A stretch of 64,000 nucleotides of DNA, from the NCBI GenBank assembly GCA_007922225.1, contig ML679970.1, positions 24,234,631-24,298,630 on the forward strand. Reading direction: 5' to 3'. Made by a program: the position numbers and the translations under genes. The number at the start of each line of letters is the position of its first letter. Positions within the stretch are counted from its first letter, which is position 1. The stretch is from Emydura subglobosa. Taxonomy: Eukaryota; Chordata; Testudines; Chelidae. The notes below the pieces were generated by a model. That model was not told where the DNA came from. It saw nothing but the letters and a program-made list of their open reading frames with translations, and did no database searches. Below, piece by piece: positions 22,580 to 35,909 of the stretch.

Positions 22580-23622
22580 TACTCCTGGGAAATTCTGCAA
22601 CAAAAAATTAAAAATTCTGCACACAATACTTTCAAATTCTGCATACTTTATTTCTCAAAACAACGCAATATAATCATGCCAATTTCACTTATTTTGGTAA
22701 TTTATTTCAAAATACCTATCAGCAAGTAGGTCTGTAACAATACTGACAACAAAGAAAATTCAGGAACTGTTTTTTTGACCAATAGATTCCTTACTAGGCA
22801 TATTAACACAGAACTTTGAGTAATAATTCATTTAAACTACAATACAGAAGTGTATTTCCCACACCTCCCAGAAGCAGTACAAAGGCTTGAGGGAGTTGGG
22901 GTAATGGAGGAGCTGAGGGAGAGGGAAATAATTGCTGGGAAGGAGCCTGGGAGTGAACCTGGAGGGCTGTGGGCTATGGATGAGAGAAGTATGGAAGTTT
23001 GTTGGCTTTTTTGAGGGGAGGGGCTTGTTCAGGAGTTGGGGATCCTCTCCCATGCAGACCCGGGCTGACCCCTAGCCTCTCCGATACAGTCAAGCACATT
23101 TGCCATTGTCCCCATGTCTCTACAACTCCACTTCCCCATTTAGCCAGGCATATCTGCACATGTCCCCATGTGTCCCTGCATGCCCACTCAGCCACCCCCA
23201 CTCTCCCCATCTCAATGTGTCCCTGCACTCCCACTCCAATTCAACCTCTGGCTCAATGTTGTCACTCCACTAGCTCCGGTGCCCCCAGCTCCAGTCTGTC
23301 CCCTACACTAGCCTTTCTGAACCCCTATCTGTGTGATCCACCCCATACCCTGTGCCTCCTCACCTGCAGGCAGGGAGTTGTGAGGAAGGCAACCTCTGCC
23401 CCCTCCCTTTCTGAGGCTGGCTCATCCAGCCCCAGAGCCAGCTGCCCTCTCTTCTGGCACCACGTCAGTCCCCGGTGGGCAAAAAGTGTAACTGTAGCAT
23501 GACCCATCCTACAGCTTCTCTTCATCTCCTCCTCAGAATCAATCATTCTGCAGCGGGGAAGGAAGTAAATCTATAGGGGATATTAATTCTGAGCTTGCAC
23601 AATGGTGCAGAATTCCCTAAGG
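22580..23622. mobile_element. Non-autonomous inverted-repeat transposon, about 1.04 kb
   Basis: The left end, ctcctgggaaattctgcaa, and the right end, ttgcaccattgt read in complement as ccttagggaattctgcacc, are imperfect terminal inverted repeats. The interior (a fixed AT-rich left half with repeated aaattctgca, then a GA-rich and CT-rich right half) is a layout I recall as a common turtle element. Open frames of up to 167 codons inside (22999-23502) are low-complexity Pro/Ser/His-rich readings of the CT-rich part and not genes. The target duplication is unclear. Confidence 0.65.
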
Positions 23623-23639
23623 TTTAAACAGTGTGCCGG

Positions 23640-24060
23640 GGATTAGGAGCACAAACATGTACCCCTGAACCTTGCTTCACAGCTGGGTCCGGCAGCTGGG
23701 CCAGATGACCAAGTTCCACATGACAGCAACCTGCACTTTCTTTAAGAGGAAGCCCATTCAAAGAAAGCAGAGAAAACCAGGGTCGGGACTTCGCAGAGGC
23801 ACTCTACACCAAGTAAGCAGAAAGCGTGGTGGGAGACTCTGCAGGGAGCAGGACTAGAAGCCTCAGCTGAGAGAGGTTTTAGCAAAGACCAGGTATTGGC
23901 ACTGTGATTTGGGAAGGAACAGTAAAGTCTGTGGGAAAGATTTCTATTTGAGTTACACTGAACTGTTGTTAATATACCAGACCTGAAGAAGGGGATATCA
24001 GGGAATCATGCAAGTCTTCAGAGATGCTGGTCTGGGGAAACTGAGGTAGCAGACACCATT
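23640..24060 (+). repeat. Probable solo LTR or LTR fragment
   Basis: GC-richer sequence with cagctgggtccggcagctgg at the start and gaactgttgttaatatacca, then gacctgaagaagggg near the end. This order resembles turtle LTRs in my recollection. It lacks clear TG/CA ends or a target duplication. Confidence 0.35.
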
Positions 24061-26095
24061 ACCAGATGGGGGAAAAAAACCCTCATTACACAATGTATTT
24101 AAGTTTTTATAAAACAAACTGTTCTTGCTTTAAGAATGCCTTTGTGATGAGTTGCTTCCCTGTTTAGACTACGGCTAAAAATACAGTGAATTCCTTATGG
24201 CAAATTTTTATAGTGAAGTCGATGTTTACACTGAGCATATTAACTTTAAGCAGAGATTTACAGAGTCAGATTGTATTCTGAATGCTGCAGTGATCTTAAC
24301 CCATTTGGGTCTGTCATTTTATTTCATCATAAAAACAACTTATTATCTAAGTGCACTATCAGTGTGTTCAACTGTAGCTGTCATTTGCCCCACACAGTAA
24401 ATCTGAAGTAATTCCATTTAAGTCAACAAGTTACACAGGTATGAGAATATAATCAGGCCTGTAGTATCTTAAATGACAATGCTGAGACTCAAACTACTGT
24501 CTGCTGTGTCCCCCAATTGGACTTTGGGAGACATCAGACTCCTGATTCTGAAACTGGTTTCTGAAAGATGTTGCAGAGATTGGTCTAAATATTTAGCCTC
24601 TTGTAAATTTCTTTTGTACCACTATAGTAGCACAAATGAGCCGTGAAGCAGTAATTAAGTGTCAGCTGAAGATTCCCCAGTTAGCTATCTGCTTCCCACC
24701 TACTGGCAAAGCCGGTATAACTGGGGAGGATGAAGGGCCAGAGCACAATGCAGTCCAATCACCCTAGCATCAGCTCATGCAAGTTACAATAACCCGGAGG
24801 GTGCTCTAAGTGACAGTTAGGCTCTGGGAAGTCTTCAAGGATGGGGGAAGGAGAGACAGAGGATGGAAAAGAGGGTCAAAAAGTCATCTATGCACCGCTT
24901 CCGAAGGTGTGCTTAGCACTGCTCTGACACACCTAAGTGTCTGGCTGTTAGTGTTTCTAAAATACACAAGGAATGATTCTAATCTCACGCTGGTTTTACT
25001 TCATTTATTCATTGTTTAAAATGACACCTTGAGTCTACGGAAACCTCTATAAATTCATGTAGAATGACAGTTGAACGTCTATGCTTTTTAAACTGCTTGA
25101 CAAACAAAACATTATTGTACACAGATATTTATCAAAGCCACAAAGGTGACTCATTTCCTCAAACTTTTGCATTTTAAATAACCTCAGTGCACCAGAAATC
25201 ATGCCAAAACATTTAACTTTGCTCTCAGAAACAGAACATGAGTCTCTCAGTGAAACAGCTGAGCGCTGGAAGAGTGTTGTGTGTTTTGACATATAAAAAA
25301 GCACACTAACATCCCACTTTGCTTCAGAACTCCTTCAGTTATATTCATTATAGGAATTCACAAACATCTATCTGCTCACTACAACCCCGTTCTTTTACTG
25401 GCTTCACAGTCTAAAGATCAATAGCGTTGTATTACAATGATGAAGGTTCATATCTTGTTAATTAAGGTATTCTGTTCAGTATAGACTAGTACACAGGAAA
25501 CACAAGGAAACAGATACCGTCCAAGATCACTCTTGGTAATGGCACACTAATAAGCAGAATGGCCACTCATACCAGTACTAAATTTAGAAAGTTAGACCAG
25601 CAAAAGAATATAGTCATGTACAAAACGTATTTAGTAAGCGAGTCTCCCTTCTGCATGTTTTAATGTACTTTACAGAATGGATATGCACTCTTTACTCAGT
25701 CAAACAGCTTGTGTGTGACTGTAAACTTATATATATATTTCCATTCTAGTCCAGGTTATCTTTTTTTTTTTTAAATTGGTTAGTTGTTTTTTTCCTTAAA
25801 TATTTTGCATATTAGCTTTTAGATTGTGAGCTCCTCAGGAAGGGAATGTGTCTTACCTATGGTTTCTAAAGTGCTATATAAATTTACACCACTATATATG
25901 GGCAGTTTGCAATATCTGTTGTTCTGCTGTGCTTGTCTGCCTTCTGTCACTTGTGCCCACCCAGCAAGACCTTGATGGAAGCACTGCCCAAACATCTCTG
26001 ATCTAGGAATTCACATTCTGTACCAATATCTGTGACATTCAGTGTTGGTAACTCCTGATTTTTATCACAAATCTCATGTTATTTGCTGTCTTGCT
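24061..26095. other. Intronic stretch, no gene seen
   Basis: Mostly AT-rich. A segment at 24620-24800 is GC-richer and may be a worn repeat. The part around 25822-25895 (attgtgagctcctcaggaag, then aagtgctatataaa) resembles an old amniote SINE tail. Confidence 0.5.
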
Positions 26096-26099
26096 TTAA

Positions 26100-26268
26100 G
26101 TCCCAGCCCAGGACCCTGCAAGGTGGGAGGGTCCCAGAACTTGGACTGCAGCCCAAGCCTGAATGTCTACACCACAAGTAAACAGCCCTTAAGCCTAAAC
26201 CTCACAAGCCTGAGTCAGCTAGCATGGGCCTGCCGTGGGTTTTTAATTGCAGTGTAGACGTACGTACC
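26100..26268. mobile_element. Truncated 'gtgtagac' transposon copy
   Basis: The right end is ttgcagtgtagacgtacg. The interior has ctgagtcagctagcatggg and gaatgtctacacc, matching the copies at 21130-21446 and 50033-50327. The left end is missing or too worn to recognise. Confidence 0.6.
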
Positions 26269-26269
26269 C

Positions 26270-28440
26270 TTCAGGCACAAAAAACAGATTTTTTTTTAGA
26301 AATTCCCCAAAATGAATTCTTTTTAAAAGTCTTACAGATGTTAAGACAATCTCATTATTATTGGGGCCTGATTGATGATTTCAAACACTCTGGTTGGCAA
26401 TTCCCCATTCAGTGATTGGGATGTGGTTCTGCTGACCCCCTATGAATCCAACTAAATGAATCCAACATAAGACACAGCTGACCAAAGGACATTCTCTGTT
26501 ATGCAGGTGCCTTGCTGTAAACCCATAACTATCCAGTGCCTATGCTGAAAGCCAACGGTTTGATTAAGCTGTTATCAGGCACCATACCATCATAATGAAT
26601 GAACACGCGCATGGGCAGCCAAAAAAAACTAAGTATATGGATCACTTCTCTTTGCTGAGGGATCGTCAACTTGAACATCTATGCTTTGACTCTGTGTGTC
26701 TGTGTTTTAGGAAAATATCAGCAATAATCCAAATTTCAGCAGTTGGAAAAAATTTGAAAGATAAAAATAACTTTTCTGCAGCTGCATAAAGTGATTATTT
26801 TGGCTGGTTTGAATTAGGCGAAGTGAAGACAGGAATCATCATCATGAAGTTCCCTCATATATCTCTATAGGCAACACTGTACTCATGGCCAAAACATGAT
26901 TTGACAACCTAGTTGGCTTAGACTTGAATGTGTCGTCCATTAGGGTCCGAAAAGTAGTTCTGTACAGAGAAATAGTGTGTACATATTGAATAGGAAGAAG
27001 GTCCTTACATTTTAGTCTAATAAAAACCCCAATATCTCAACTGCTCAGACACTTTACTTCTCTCTATAAATATGATTAACTTAGCATTTCTAAATCCCTT
27101 TGCAACCATCACAATTCACTTTTTTTCCATTTTGATTTTCTTTTAATGAGGATTCAACATGAATATAGAAATTCTGGAATGAGTCCATTTAGAGAGAGGC
27201 ACAATTAGAAAAATATTAGCACTTTTTAAAAGTACAACAGAAATAATTTGATAGCTTTAGAAGCATTTCTAAATCTCTGTAAAATATTCCATTTTAATCA
27301 TCTCACAAATCTTTAAATATTCTCTGTGAAGCTTTTCTTATTTTGTAATCCCAAATTTAAACATTTTTCTACAATTTCTGAGTTCTTAGGCATCTCCATT
27401 GAGTGAATCACATCTTAGAAGAAAGGATATCTCATGAATCACTTCTCCTCTCAGTCCAAATTGTTTGGACTATCTCCCTTGTCATTTCTGATTACACAAC
27501 ATCCCTGCATCAATTACCGCAATTGCTTACATGGAATTGTAGCATTCGGAAAGTATTTACTGCATTTTCAGCTGTCTTTTATCGCAGTTTAAATGAGAAA
27601 CCAGTATTATGTGACCAGTCACCTCCTCATGGATCACTGACAAACGCTCCGAGGACCACAGTTTGTAAACTAGTGGGCTACAACTTAATACATTTCATCT
27701 TTGGAATGGCTTCAGAAAATTAAATTGATTCAACAATCAATGTAATCATCTGAAGCCATTCCAATTGCAATAAGCAGACATAAAGACTGAATTCTGATGG
27801 CTGGACAAAAAGAAAGTCCAAAAGGAAAAAGAGCTGTTATGAGTTCAGTTCATGCTCCCTATTTCCAGGCTCCATCCACTTTGAGTTTGTTAGACCCATT
27901 ATTAGTTACACATATATATTATGCGCTGCATGTCAAGTATATAACTCAGTATCAAATCTGATAACTTAGTAAAACTAACTCACTGTAAATGTGACCTAAG
28001 AGGCAGCAGCAGCTGTAGCCATAAACAGTTGAGAGTTTTCCCACTAGCTTGATGGTTTTACTCTCTGTGTCATGTTTAAAAGATACATTTAGTCTCATGG
28101 CAAATAGGGATGCTAACTAATGAATGACAGTTTAAGGCCTGTTCAACTGATCTGGAAACTATGGAAAGCAATTTGCCCTAAATAAGTTTTCCTCTGCTAC
28201 AATATGTGCTGCAAATTACATATGCAAACGGTTGACTATATTAAGTCACTATCCATGTTGCCATAGAAGAAAAGAAATGATCTTCAGAGCTGTAGCTCTT
28301 ATGGCATTACCTCATCTGAAGATTGAGGGAAACTAACCTTAAAAAATCCAGAATTAGTTTATAAAACATAGCCATTTATGAATAACATGTTTCTTCACAT
28401 CTTTAACTTGTGGAAGGCTGAGAGAAAGAAGATGTTAGCT
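26270..28440. other. Intronic stretch before the exon, no other gene seen
   Basis: AT-rich intron. A 106-codon open frame at 27403-27723 has no recognisable homology or gene-like context. No repeat family is identified with confidence. Confidence 0.5.
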
Positions 28441-28443
28441 TAC

Positions 28444-28606
28444 CTTTGTTATACATGTTGGTCGGTACTTGGACATCACTCAGGCTGATGTTCACAGGCA
28501 AGTTATTGAAGTGATCATTTGGCACTAGAATGAACTCCTTCCCCAGCTCTAAAAAGTTCCCTTCTTCATCTCGTTCATTTATGAGAACAGCGTTGAAGTA
28601 TTCATA
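28444..28606 (-). CDS. CACNA2D3: CACNA2D3 coding exon, N-terminal region before the VWA_N domain (probably exon 4)
   Basis: This is an internal exon of the calcium channel alpha-2/delta-3 subunit, an extracellular GPI-anchored auxiliary protein that promotes surface trafficking of CaV1/CaV2 channels. On the minus strand the acceptor is a pyrimidine-rich tract ending tttctgtttcag (28607-28618) and the donor is gtaagc (28438-28443). The exon starts in phase 0 and gives 54 residues plus one base. It begins YEYFNAVLINERDEEG and ends NISLSDVQVPTNMYNK, with one N-glycosylation sequon (NIS). The segment matches what I recall of alpha-2/delta-3. The alpha-2/delta-1 paralogue has a clearly different sequence here. 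The leftover G joins AT at the start of the 986-1117 exon to make Asp. The exon number is inferred from family structure. No stop or frameshift is visible. Confidence 0.95.
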
Positions 28607-29409
28607 CTGAAACAGAAATTCACATTTAGTTATTACACTATCTGAACAATTTTCTTACATGTTAATACATTTATTTACCTATGTAATATTGATTAGCACA
28701 TGTTTTTGTCTAAATCAGAAGGCCATGATATAAAAAGCTACACATTTTTAGAAGCTCAGAAATTCATTTTAGGAAACTAATACATGTGCATTTCTTTCTG
28801 AAATCAATTTGATATCTGTGAATGCACATCCCTCTTAAAGCTAAATGGTAAGGATAGTCCAACACCACTATACACAATAGAAGTGCTATTTTAAGACAGA
28901 GTTTTCTCAGTTTAAGCCATTTGTTGCATAATTATGTACTAGCAAAAGTTTCTTTTTATCCGAATAATTTCCATTAATTCGAGAACCGCTATTACTGATG
29001 AACTTATGGCTTGATGAGCTAAAAGCATTCTGACTGCACAAAGTATGTTAAAAGGAATTGGCTAAAACCTCTGACAGCAGAATTTTATAGCATTTTTCTG
29101 CTAGGATTTATATTACTTCAACCATAATTTGGATTGACTGGCATCTCTTGAAGAAAAGGAGTTATCTATTTCATGCTGAACATTACAAATACATATTACA
29201 AAAGGTTTCATACAATCCAACTTCAACTTTGGCAGTAATTTAAATCTAGATTTAACATTTTCTGGAGAAAGAAGTATCATCTGTATCTGTAAAAACACCG
29301 GAATGGTATTTGGCTTCTTCTGGAAAGAGCATAACAAGATAAGCAAAAGCAATTTAGATAAAATTATTGATTGGGGATGCATGAGAGTGTGAGTGTGTAT
29401 GCAAGAGAG

Positions 29410-29413
<4 letters not shown>

Positions 29414-29456
<43 letters not shown>
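29414..29456 (+). repeat. (AG)n microsatellite, about 21 units
   Basis: An uninterrupted AG dinucleotide run of 43 bases, preceded by a related imperfect stretch. It is likely length-polymorphic. Confidence 0.97.
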
Positions 29457-29459
<3 letters not shown>

Positions 29460-31827
29460 AGCTCAAACAGGGATTCTATCAAACTCCGGAGGCACCAAGC
29501 AGCAGTAAAACACACCTTTTTAATCTTTCAACCTTTGACAACAAAGACGTTTTTCAAATTTTTACTAACTGTATTGACAATTGAGCATCTAAGTCAAGAT
29601 TCAAACATAATATATTTAAATATGAAAACTTTTAAGAAAAAGGTGTAATGCCTTCCTTCCCTGGAAGAGATTTTGCACTGGAATCTGTGATTATCTTACT
29701 TTTCCATTTAACTTGATTACATACATTGGGATAATTTCTGCTCTTGCTAATTGTGGTGCAATTCCATTGACTTCACTGATAAAACTAACAGCAGGGTTTG
29801 GCCCATGCTGTTTACAATACTAAGTCCTTGAAACAAAAAGGTATAAATGGTATGGAAACGGCCAAGTACACAGTATGTGAGGAAATTGGTCAGATCACAA
29901 TTTGGCCAAGAAAAGCACTCCAGTCACCAATAAAAGCACACTGCTGGCATACCGTGCTTTCTTTCATCAATTTGGTTATTCCTTTCCCAAAGGGTTTAAT
30001 CAGTAGACATCCTCCTTCATTATGTTTTGTTGAAAGGAGAAGTAATTTTCAATTGTAAATGTAAAATTGCCAGGCTAGCTGGGTATTAAAATTTGTTAGA
30101 CTTTAAATACAATACACTACTAGCTTTACAATTAAAGAGTTTTTGTTTGGTTGATTAATTGACTTTTTAGGCCTGAGTCCATGGTTTGTGTTTTACAATT
30201 GTAGAGATATTTATGGAATAATGCGATTATGTAAATAATACACATAAAACCAAATTATTCTAGGGGCATTAAAGTCCATAACTAATAACAAAACATTTGA
30301 TTTTAATAGAGCCCCCCAAAACGTTTTCCATGTCATGTTGAACAAACATAAATAATTGTGTCTGTTCCTTAAAACTTATGCCATAAAGAACAAATACCAG
30401 GTAACCTCTGGAGTAAAAATGGTTAGCACTGAGGTTAGGAAGCGATTGGCATCTAGTTGTATAGCAGCTTCTTCTGTGCATGTTTGCTACAGCTTCCCAG
30501 GGAAATATTGCATGTGACAGCTGAAAGGTGGGAGGAGGAAAATTAAAAATTAAAATTGGATTTAAAAAAAGTAAAATAAATCCATCTGGCTCTCTGACAC
30601 TACATTTGACATTATGCCCTAGGGAAAGGGGATAAAGTCTTACTTGCTGACAACACAGATACTCTAGCTACTAAGCTCTAAGAGAAAATGACTTCAATTT
30701 AATCTTGTCAACCTCTGATATAACCTTAACAAGGTGAGCTCCCACAGTGCACAATGACATGTCAAAAACATATTAGCCTAATAAACAGAACAATGATTAT
30801 TTGGGTTAGGAGTATGGCCAGATTGATTGTGATTGGACCAGACAGTGAGATTATTCTAACCTTGTGCTTAAAGAGACACGCACAGTGAGTGACAAACCAA
30901 AGCAAAATCATTATGAAGAAATCCATTCACTTAATTTATTACAGTGATATCACTCAAGAGCTGTATAAGAACATTAATATTCTAGTGCATTTGTGTCTGC
31001 TCTTGTGTAAACAAATTGTATTTTACACGTTTACTATTGTACATCACCACCACCTTTGTAATAAGCAGAATTCTGAAAATGTAAACAATCTTTTTTCATG
31101 CCCATTCATTTTACAATGAGCAAATCCTTAGACCTGGCAAAACCTTAGCACTTTCGGAGAACTAGAAATTTAAAGAGAAATCTCTGCTTTCATTTAAAAA
31201 ACATTTTTTCTTTTCCTTTTCCTTGTGAAGAAAAGCTTCCAAACTATGAGCCACTGCAAATTGATCAGTAGAGCTCACAGAAACAAGCATTGAACTACTC
31301 TACACTTCAGCAAAAGCTGAGAGGGTCCTACAAAACCTTCATGAGCCATGCACATTTATTGTAAAATGAGTCCACTGCGTTTTGGGTGCATTCCAAAGAA
31401 TTATATCACTAACAGTCCCAAAATCATTAGGCTAGGCCCATATTCAGGGGTGCAACAGTGGTAAAAAGAAATCTGTTACGTTTGGGTGGGTGGGGATGCG
31501 AGCCACAAAAATTGGTTTGCAGATTCATTCAATATACAGAGGCTGATTCTGACAGGAAAGCTTCAACTGCAATGTGTTTTATTTTAAAGCCAGTTTAAAC
31601 ACAAATGTTTGTGACAAATTCCTGCCACAGTAGCTGATGTGTGTTGAATGATCTCTCTAGACAGCTACCAGGGCCAACCATAAACTGCCAGGAAACTGGA
31701 TTCTTGCAAAGGGTGTGGTAGAAAAACATACTGGGAAAAATGCAAGGCTGGTGGGATGTAAAAGCCAACATCCATCCCCCCTCGGAGAAGGACTTATCCA
31801 AGACCATGAGGAAACTTATGGGCTACA

Positions 31828-31918
31828 AGCCTCAATTCAGCAAGGTACTTAAACATGTGCCCTATTTAAGCACGTGAGTAGTTTCATCAACTTCAGTAGG
31901 AACCTTGCTGAATCCAGT
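31828..31918. repeat. Small inverted-repeat element ('cttcagtagg' type)
   Basis: It starts cctcaattcagcaagg and ends ccttgctgaatccag, which are inverted repeats. The core, agtagtttcatcaacttcag, is typical of short elements repeated across reptile and bird genomes. A related element with tgca-type ends is at 37364-37493. Confidence 0.6.
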
Positions 31919-34884
31919 CAGTGAATGAGTTAGATATGCTATAAAAATGTACTCGAAGCGTATTGCAGTATTGCAGCTCTATAAAAATGATTGCAGATGA
32001 ATGTAATTATTTTGAGATAAATGTCATTCTTTTGACTACTTATTTTTTTCTTCAGTGTAAACAGAAATCTTGTGATGCTTTAAGTGGTTTAGCAGAATAT
32101 TTGATATATTGTTTTAAAACAATATTTACTTTTTGAAATACAAATATTTACTTTTTATTTGAAAAAGGAAAAGTATTTTATTAAATCATTTTGACCCAGT
32201 TTTCAATTACATTCCAAGTACTCCTCTTTAAGTTGGAATAATAAACACAATTCAGTTTGCTGCAGTCTTACTTTAACATAAAATTGTGAAATCACATTAT
32301 TGCAGAGCAATATGAATGAAAGAGTATAACGTTGTTTCTTGTTAAATTTGACATGTCTTCTGTAGGTACATTAATTCGATTTCTGACTAAGTACAGGAAA
32401 AATTATTCCCACTGGTTATCAGGACTTTGAAAACCTAAATATACCACATGTAGAGGGGAAAATTACAGTGGTGATTCCAGTTAGTTACAGGGGAAAGAGG
32501 TATTAATATTGCAAGTATGCTAGTTATTAAAAAACATTTTCATTACCACATAGTAGCAGTTGCATGACTGCAGAGATGCTACTAATATTGGGCATATAAA
32601 ATTGTTTTACCAATATACTTGAAATGGAGTATGCATCATTCCTGAAGGATACTGTTCAAGCAGAATGAGCCTAAATGACTGGTCGCCAAAATAATATATT
32701 TGGCTTGCCTAAGAAAGGAGTAACTGAAGGAACAAAGTCACCATGAACATATTATTAGGTCAGTTAATAAACAGTGTGCAAAAGAGGGGATCTGGCAAGA
32801 GGTAAAGAGAAAAAGAGGCAAAGAGAAAAAGCAGCAAACGCTCAGAGAGGTATATATCCAAGCAGTATTTACACATTTGAACATACATACTGCTCATGTA
32901 CATTTACACATGCTTTCAAAGCAATGCACTATTCCAGATCCATTCAGACATATCTGTGCTTTGGTTAGTGGCATTCTTACATACGTACACAGACAGATTG
33001 AAACAAATCAATTGGTATTGTTATCCTGCCTATAGACTATTTGATGATTATATTTATTGCTATGCCTTCTCAGACGGAAAGTGTCTAGCACTAAATAAGA
33101 ATGATAGAACATATAATGTGCACTTAATCCATATGATTAGGACATCCATCTGCGATCTTTAATGCACTCATTGGTAGTTGGCCAAGGCAAAGTCTTTCCA
33201 CTTCTGCCCGACACTTTGTACCTATACTTCCCAAAGGCTTTCCAAAACATGGCATGAAATGTCACAGATGATCAGCCAACCATCTCCAGGTTACATAATG
33301 ATACACTCAGCACTATTTTTATTTCTTACCATTGTACATCATCCTCATGAAGTGGTGGAAAATTTTATGCCCAATTACATTTTCCCCCTGTGTGCTGGAA
33401 GTGATAGACCATTTTTGAGGTTGCATTTGTGGCTCCAGCACAGAAGTAAGGGATACACAGAAACATACAACATTTCCATAGCTTGATAATATATTCAGAT
33501 TCTGATCCTTGAAACTAAATTGCCAGCACTTTCCCCCCACCCCCCACATTGGTTGGAAGCTCTTCAAAAGAATTTATGTATTCAAGATATCTCCAAAAAT
33601 TCAAATGCAAAAAGTTGGCTAATTACTAATCTAGTCTCAAAGACAATTTATTAGGAATATTTATTGTACATTTAGTATTCTAGAAATATATTTTTAAAAG
33701 TACAGTGGATATCCACATAAATCTATCCTGTTCACTCCTTATGGGAATCACAAAATGGTCAATATAGATAAGATGAATCCAAAAAAAGAATTCATGTCAT
33801 CATCAAAGGAGCTATTAGCATTGTTAACATAATATACAACAACAATTACACTAAAAAGTATAAAACATTTCTTCCAAGGTTACAGTAACCCACTCTGGAG
33901 GCCTCTAGGAGATGTTAAAGAAGGGAAAGCTAATGTTATTCACGTTGAGCTTCAATCCTCAGACCATTAGAGAGAGAATTAAGAAGCAGTGAAGGGGAAA
34001 GGAAAAGCAGAAATTAAAAACCGGGAGAGGGGATAGGTATAAAGAGCAATTTAAAAAAAAACACAACCAAGGAAACTCCACAAAAATCTCCACGACACCT
34101 GAGTTTAGGAAAAAAAGGAAATCTGGGGTGAGCTCCAGAGCCTGACACACCGAAGTTATTGAAATTGACAGTAATCTCAGAGAGCTCAGACATGTTTTTA
34201 CACCTCAAGAATGAATTGCTTTGAACTCTCTCTTGTAGTCCTGCTGGAAACTGCCCCTCTACAGACTATACTATGAACAGTGTCCTCTCATATGTCGCTG
34301 CAAAGGGACAGATGTCTGAGTGAATACAGGCCTCAAAGGCTCTAAAAAGACTTCTACTAGCTGTTCAATACTGAGCAGTTATTGCTATCAGGTCCTTAAC
34401 CACATTATTAGAGCTCTTGCACTCAAGTACTTAGCCACATTGTTAGGAAAAAAGTTTGGGAGGTCACAGAAGTTAATCGTCTAATTCAACAAAACTATTT
34501 TGAATTTTAAAAGCTTTTAAAATTGAGAAAGCTTAGATATCTTTTATTTGTTGCCTGAGAGCTTTTAGAAGCTCCAGTGTAGTGTTGCCTACTGCAAGTT
34601 TCATTAGTTTTTTGAGATAAAGGCTTCATCTCAAGAAACCATCACTACAACTTGATGCTACTGAGGATTGAAATGTCCCTCTCACTCTGGCTTTCTCTAA
34701 GCTCTGAGCCAGCATAATGATGCTACTAGGATCCTTGCAACAGTATTTGATGTGGTCTTTTTTACAGTCAAACACGAAATTACACTTTTCTAGATTATCC
34801 ATTGCTTTTTGGTATGATTGCCTCATTACAACTGTTGAAATAGGATAAATAATCATTTATTCTAGTACAGCATCAATTATAACA

Positions 34885-34988
34885 AGTAAATAGATAATAC
34901 TTGCCTAGCTCTCAAAGGTGTTGCAAGGATTAACTGATTCATGTTTGTAAAGTGCTCTGAAAATGCAGAAGTGTCAAGTAATTATTAT
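34885..34988 (+). repeat. MIR-type SINE fragment
   Basis: The order ttgcctagctctcaaagg, gttgcaaggattaa, tttgtaaagtgctctgaaaa, gtgtcaagtaattattat follows the 3' core of MIR (a tRNA-derived CORE-SINE shared by amniotes). It is diverged but collinear. Confidence 0.65.
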
Positions 34989-35339
34989 GGTGGCTGGTTT
35001 CAACCCACTACAGTTAAGAATGAAAAATAATTTCAATTAAAATTTTCAATTATAAACTCACGCCACCCCACCAACTACTTTCAGAAACATCCACCTTGTG
35101 TGTGGTGACTTTCAAAGCCTGGTCCTACCGACAATAAGGGTCTTTTGGCAGGAAATTGGACAAAGTCATTTCAGCTCTGCAGTTACTTAAAAAGATGAGT
35201 GAGTTTGAAGTTTGGCATAGAAATACAGTAGTCCTTATTGAGAACTAGGGCCCACGCTTGGTTTAAAAAAAGGACAGGGAAGAGGTTCAGTTGTAGATAT
35301 GATTACTTGTAAAGTGCACATTAAATCATGTGCTGCCGA

Positions 35340-35415
35340 AACCTTTGGTGTAATCCTGGCCCCTTTTAAGTCAATGGTAAAACTCCCAATGATGTCAATA
35401 GGGCCAGGATTTTAC
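35340..35415. repeat. Small inverted-repeat element
   Basis: The ends, gtaatcctggcccc and agggccaggatttt, are inverted repeats around a core containing aagtcaatgg and aatgatgtcaat. This is the same style as 31828-31918 and 37364-37493. Confidence 0.55.
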
Positions 35416-35499
35416 TTCTTAAGTCTACTCATGTGCAGTTAAACACTGGGTATGATAGACAGATATGCCAGTTCTGCTTGAGTTACCATGCTAAAAATA

Positions 35500-35700
35500 G
35501 CATTGTAGCCAGGGATAGCACAAGTAGTGTTTCGGGCGAGCTGCCCAGGTACATAGCCAGGGGTTCTGGGTGGGCTTGGACTCAGGCTGCCACCCCTGTT
35601 ATCCCCAGCGACACTGTTATTTTTAACATACTAGCATGCGTCTGTCTGCGTTGGGAAGCATGCTCCTAGCTGCAGTGTACACATTCCTACAGATTCCCTA
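35500..35700. mobile_element. Possible worn 'gtgtagac'-related transposon
   Basis: The interior (gcttggactcaggctgccac) and the right end (ctagctgcagtgtacacattcc) resemble the recurrent family seen elsewhere in the window. The left end is not clear. Confidence 0.4.
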
Positions 35701-35909
35701 CACATCTATGGACATGTAAGCAGCTAAGTAAAGTGGCTTTGCTGGTTCAAAATGGGCTGTGCAAAGTGAATAGCCGAGAGAAACATTTCTGGAACAACTT
35801 TACCTTTGAGGATTTCCTGACTTCTGAGTGATTTATCCCCCAACCGTAACACCATGAATGCTGTGGTTTTTGCATTTAATAAGAGTAAAAAAAATTTCAA
35901 AAGCACCTA

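Larger units (their letters stand above)
1118..28443 (-). other. CACNA2D3: Complete CACNA2D3 intron (27,326 bp)
   Basis: This intron lies between the two recognised exons and has GT-AG boundaries (gtaagc donor at its upper end, cag acceptor at 1118-1120). It is a phase-1 intron because it splits an Asp codon. It holds the DIRS-type element, the GC-rich block with the 100-N gap and the 21-24 kb transposon cluster, annotated separately. I see no other exon in it on either strand. Confidence 0.9.
28610..34880. other. Long intronic stretch, no gene seen
   Basis: AT-rich. Content noted: the (AG)n microsatellite at 29414-29456, a short inverted repeat fragment at 31828-31918, and a 16-bp tandem duplication near 32800-32831. 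No exon or intact mobile element is recognised. Confidence 0.55.

Noticed and set aside
22999..23502. 167-codon plus-strand open frame
   Set aside because: It lies in the CT-rich half of a non-autonomous transposon; the Pro/Ser/His/Cys-rich reading is a composition artefact.
27403..27723. 106-codon plus-strand open frame about 700 bp from the CACNA2D3 exon
   Set aside because: It is on the opposite strand to the gene, with no motif and no splice signals.
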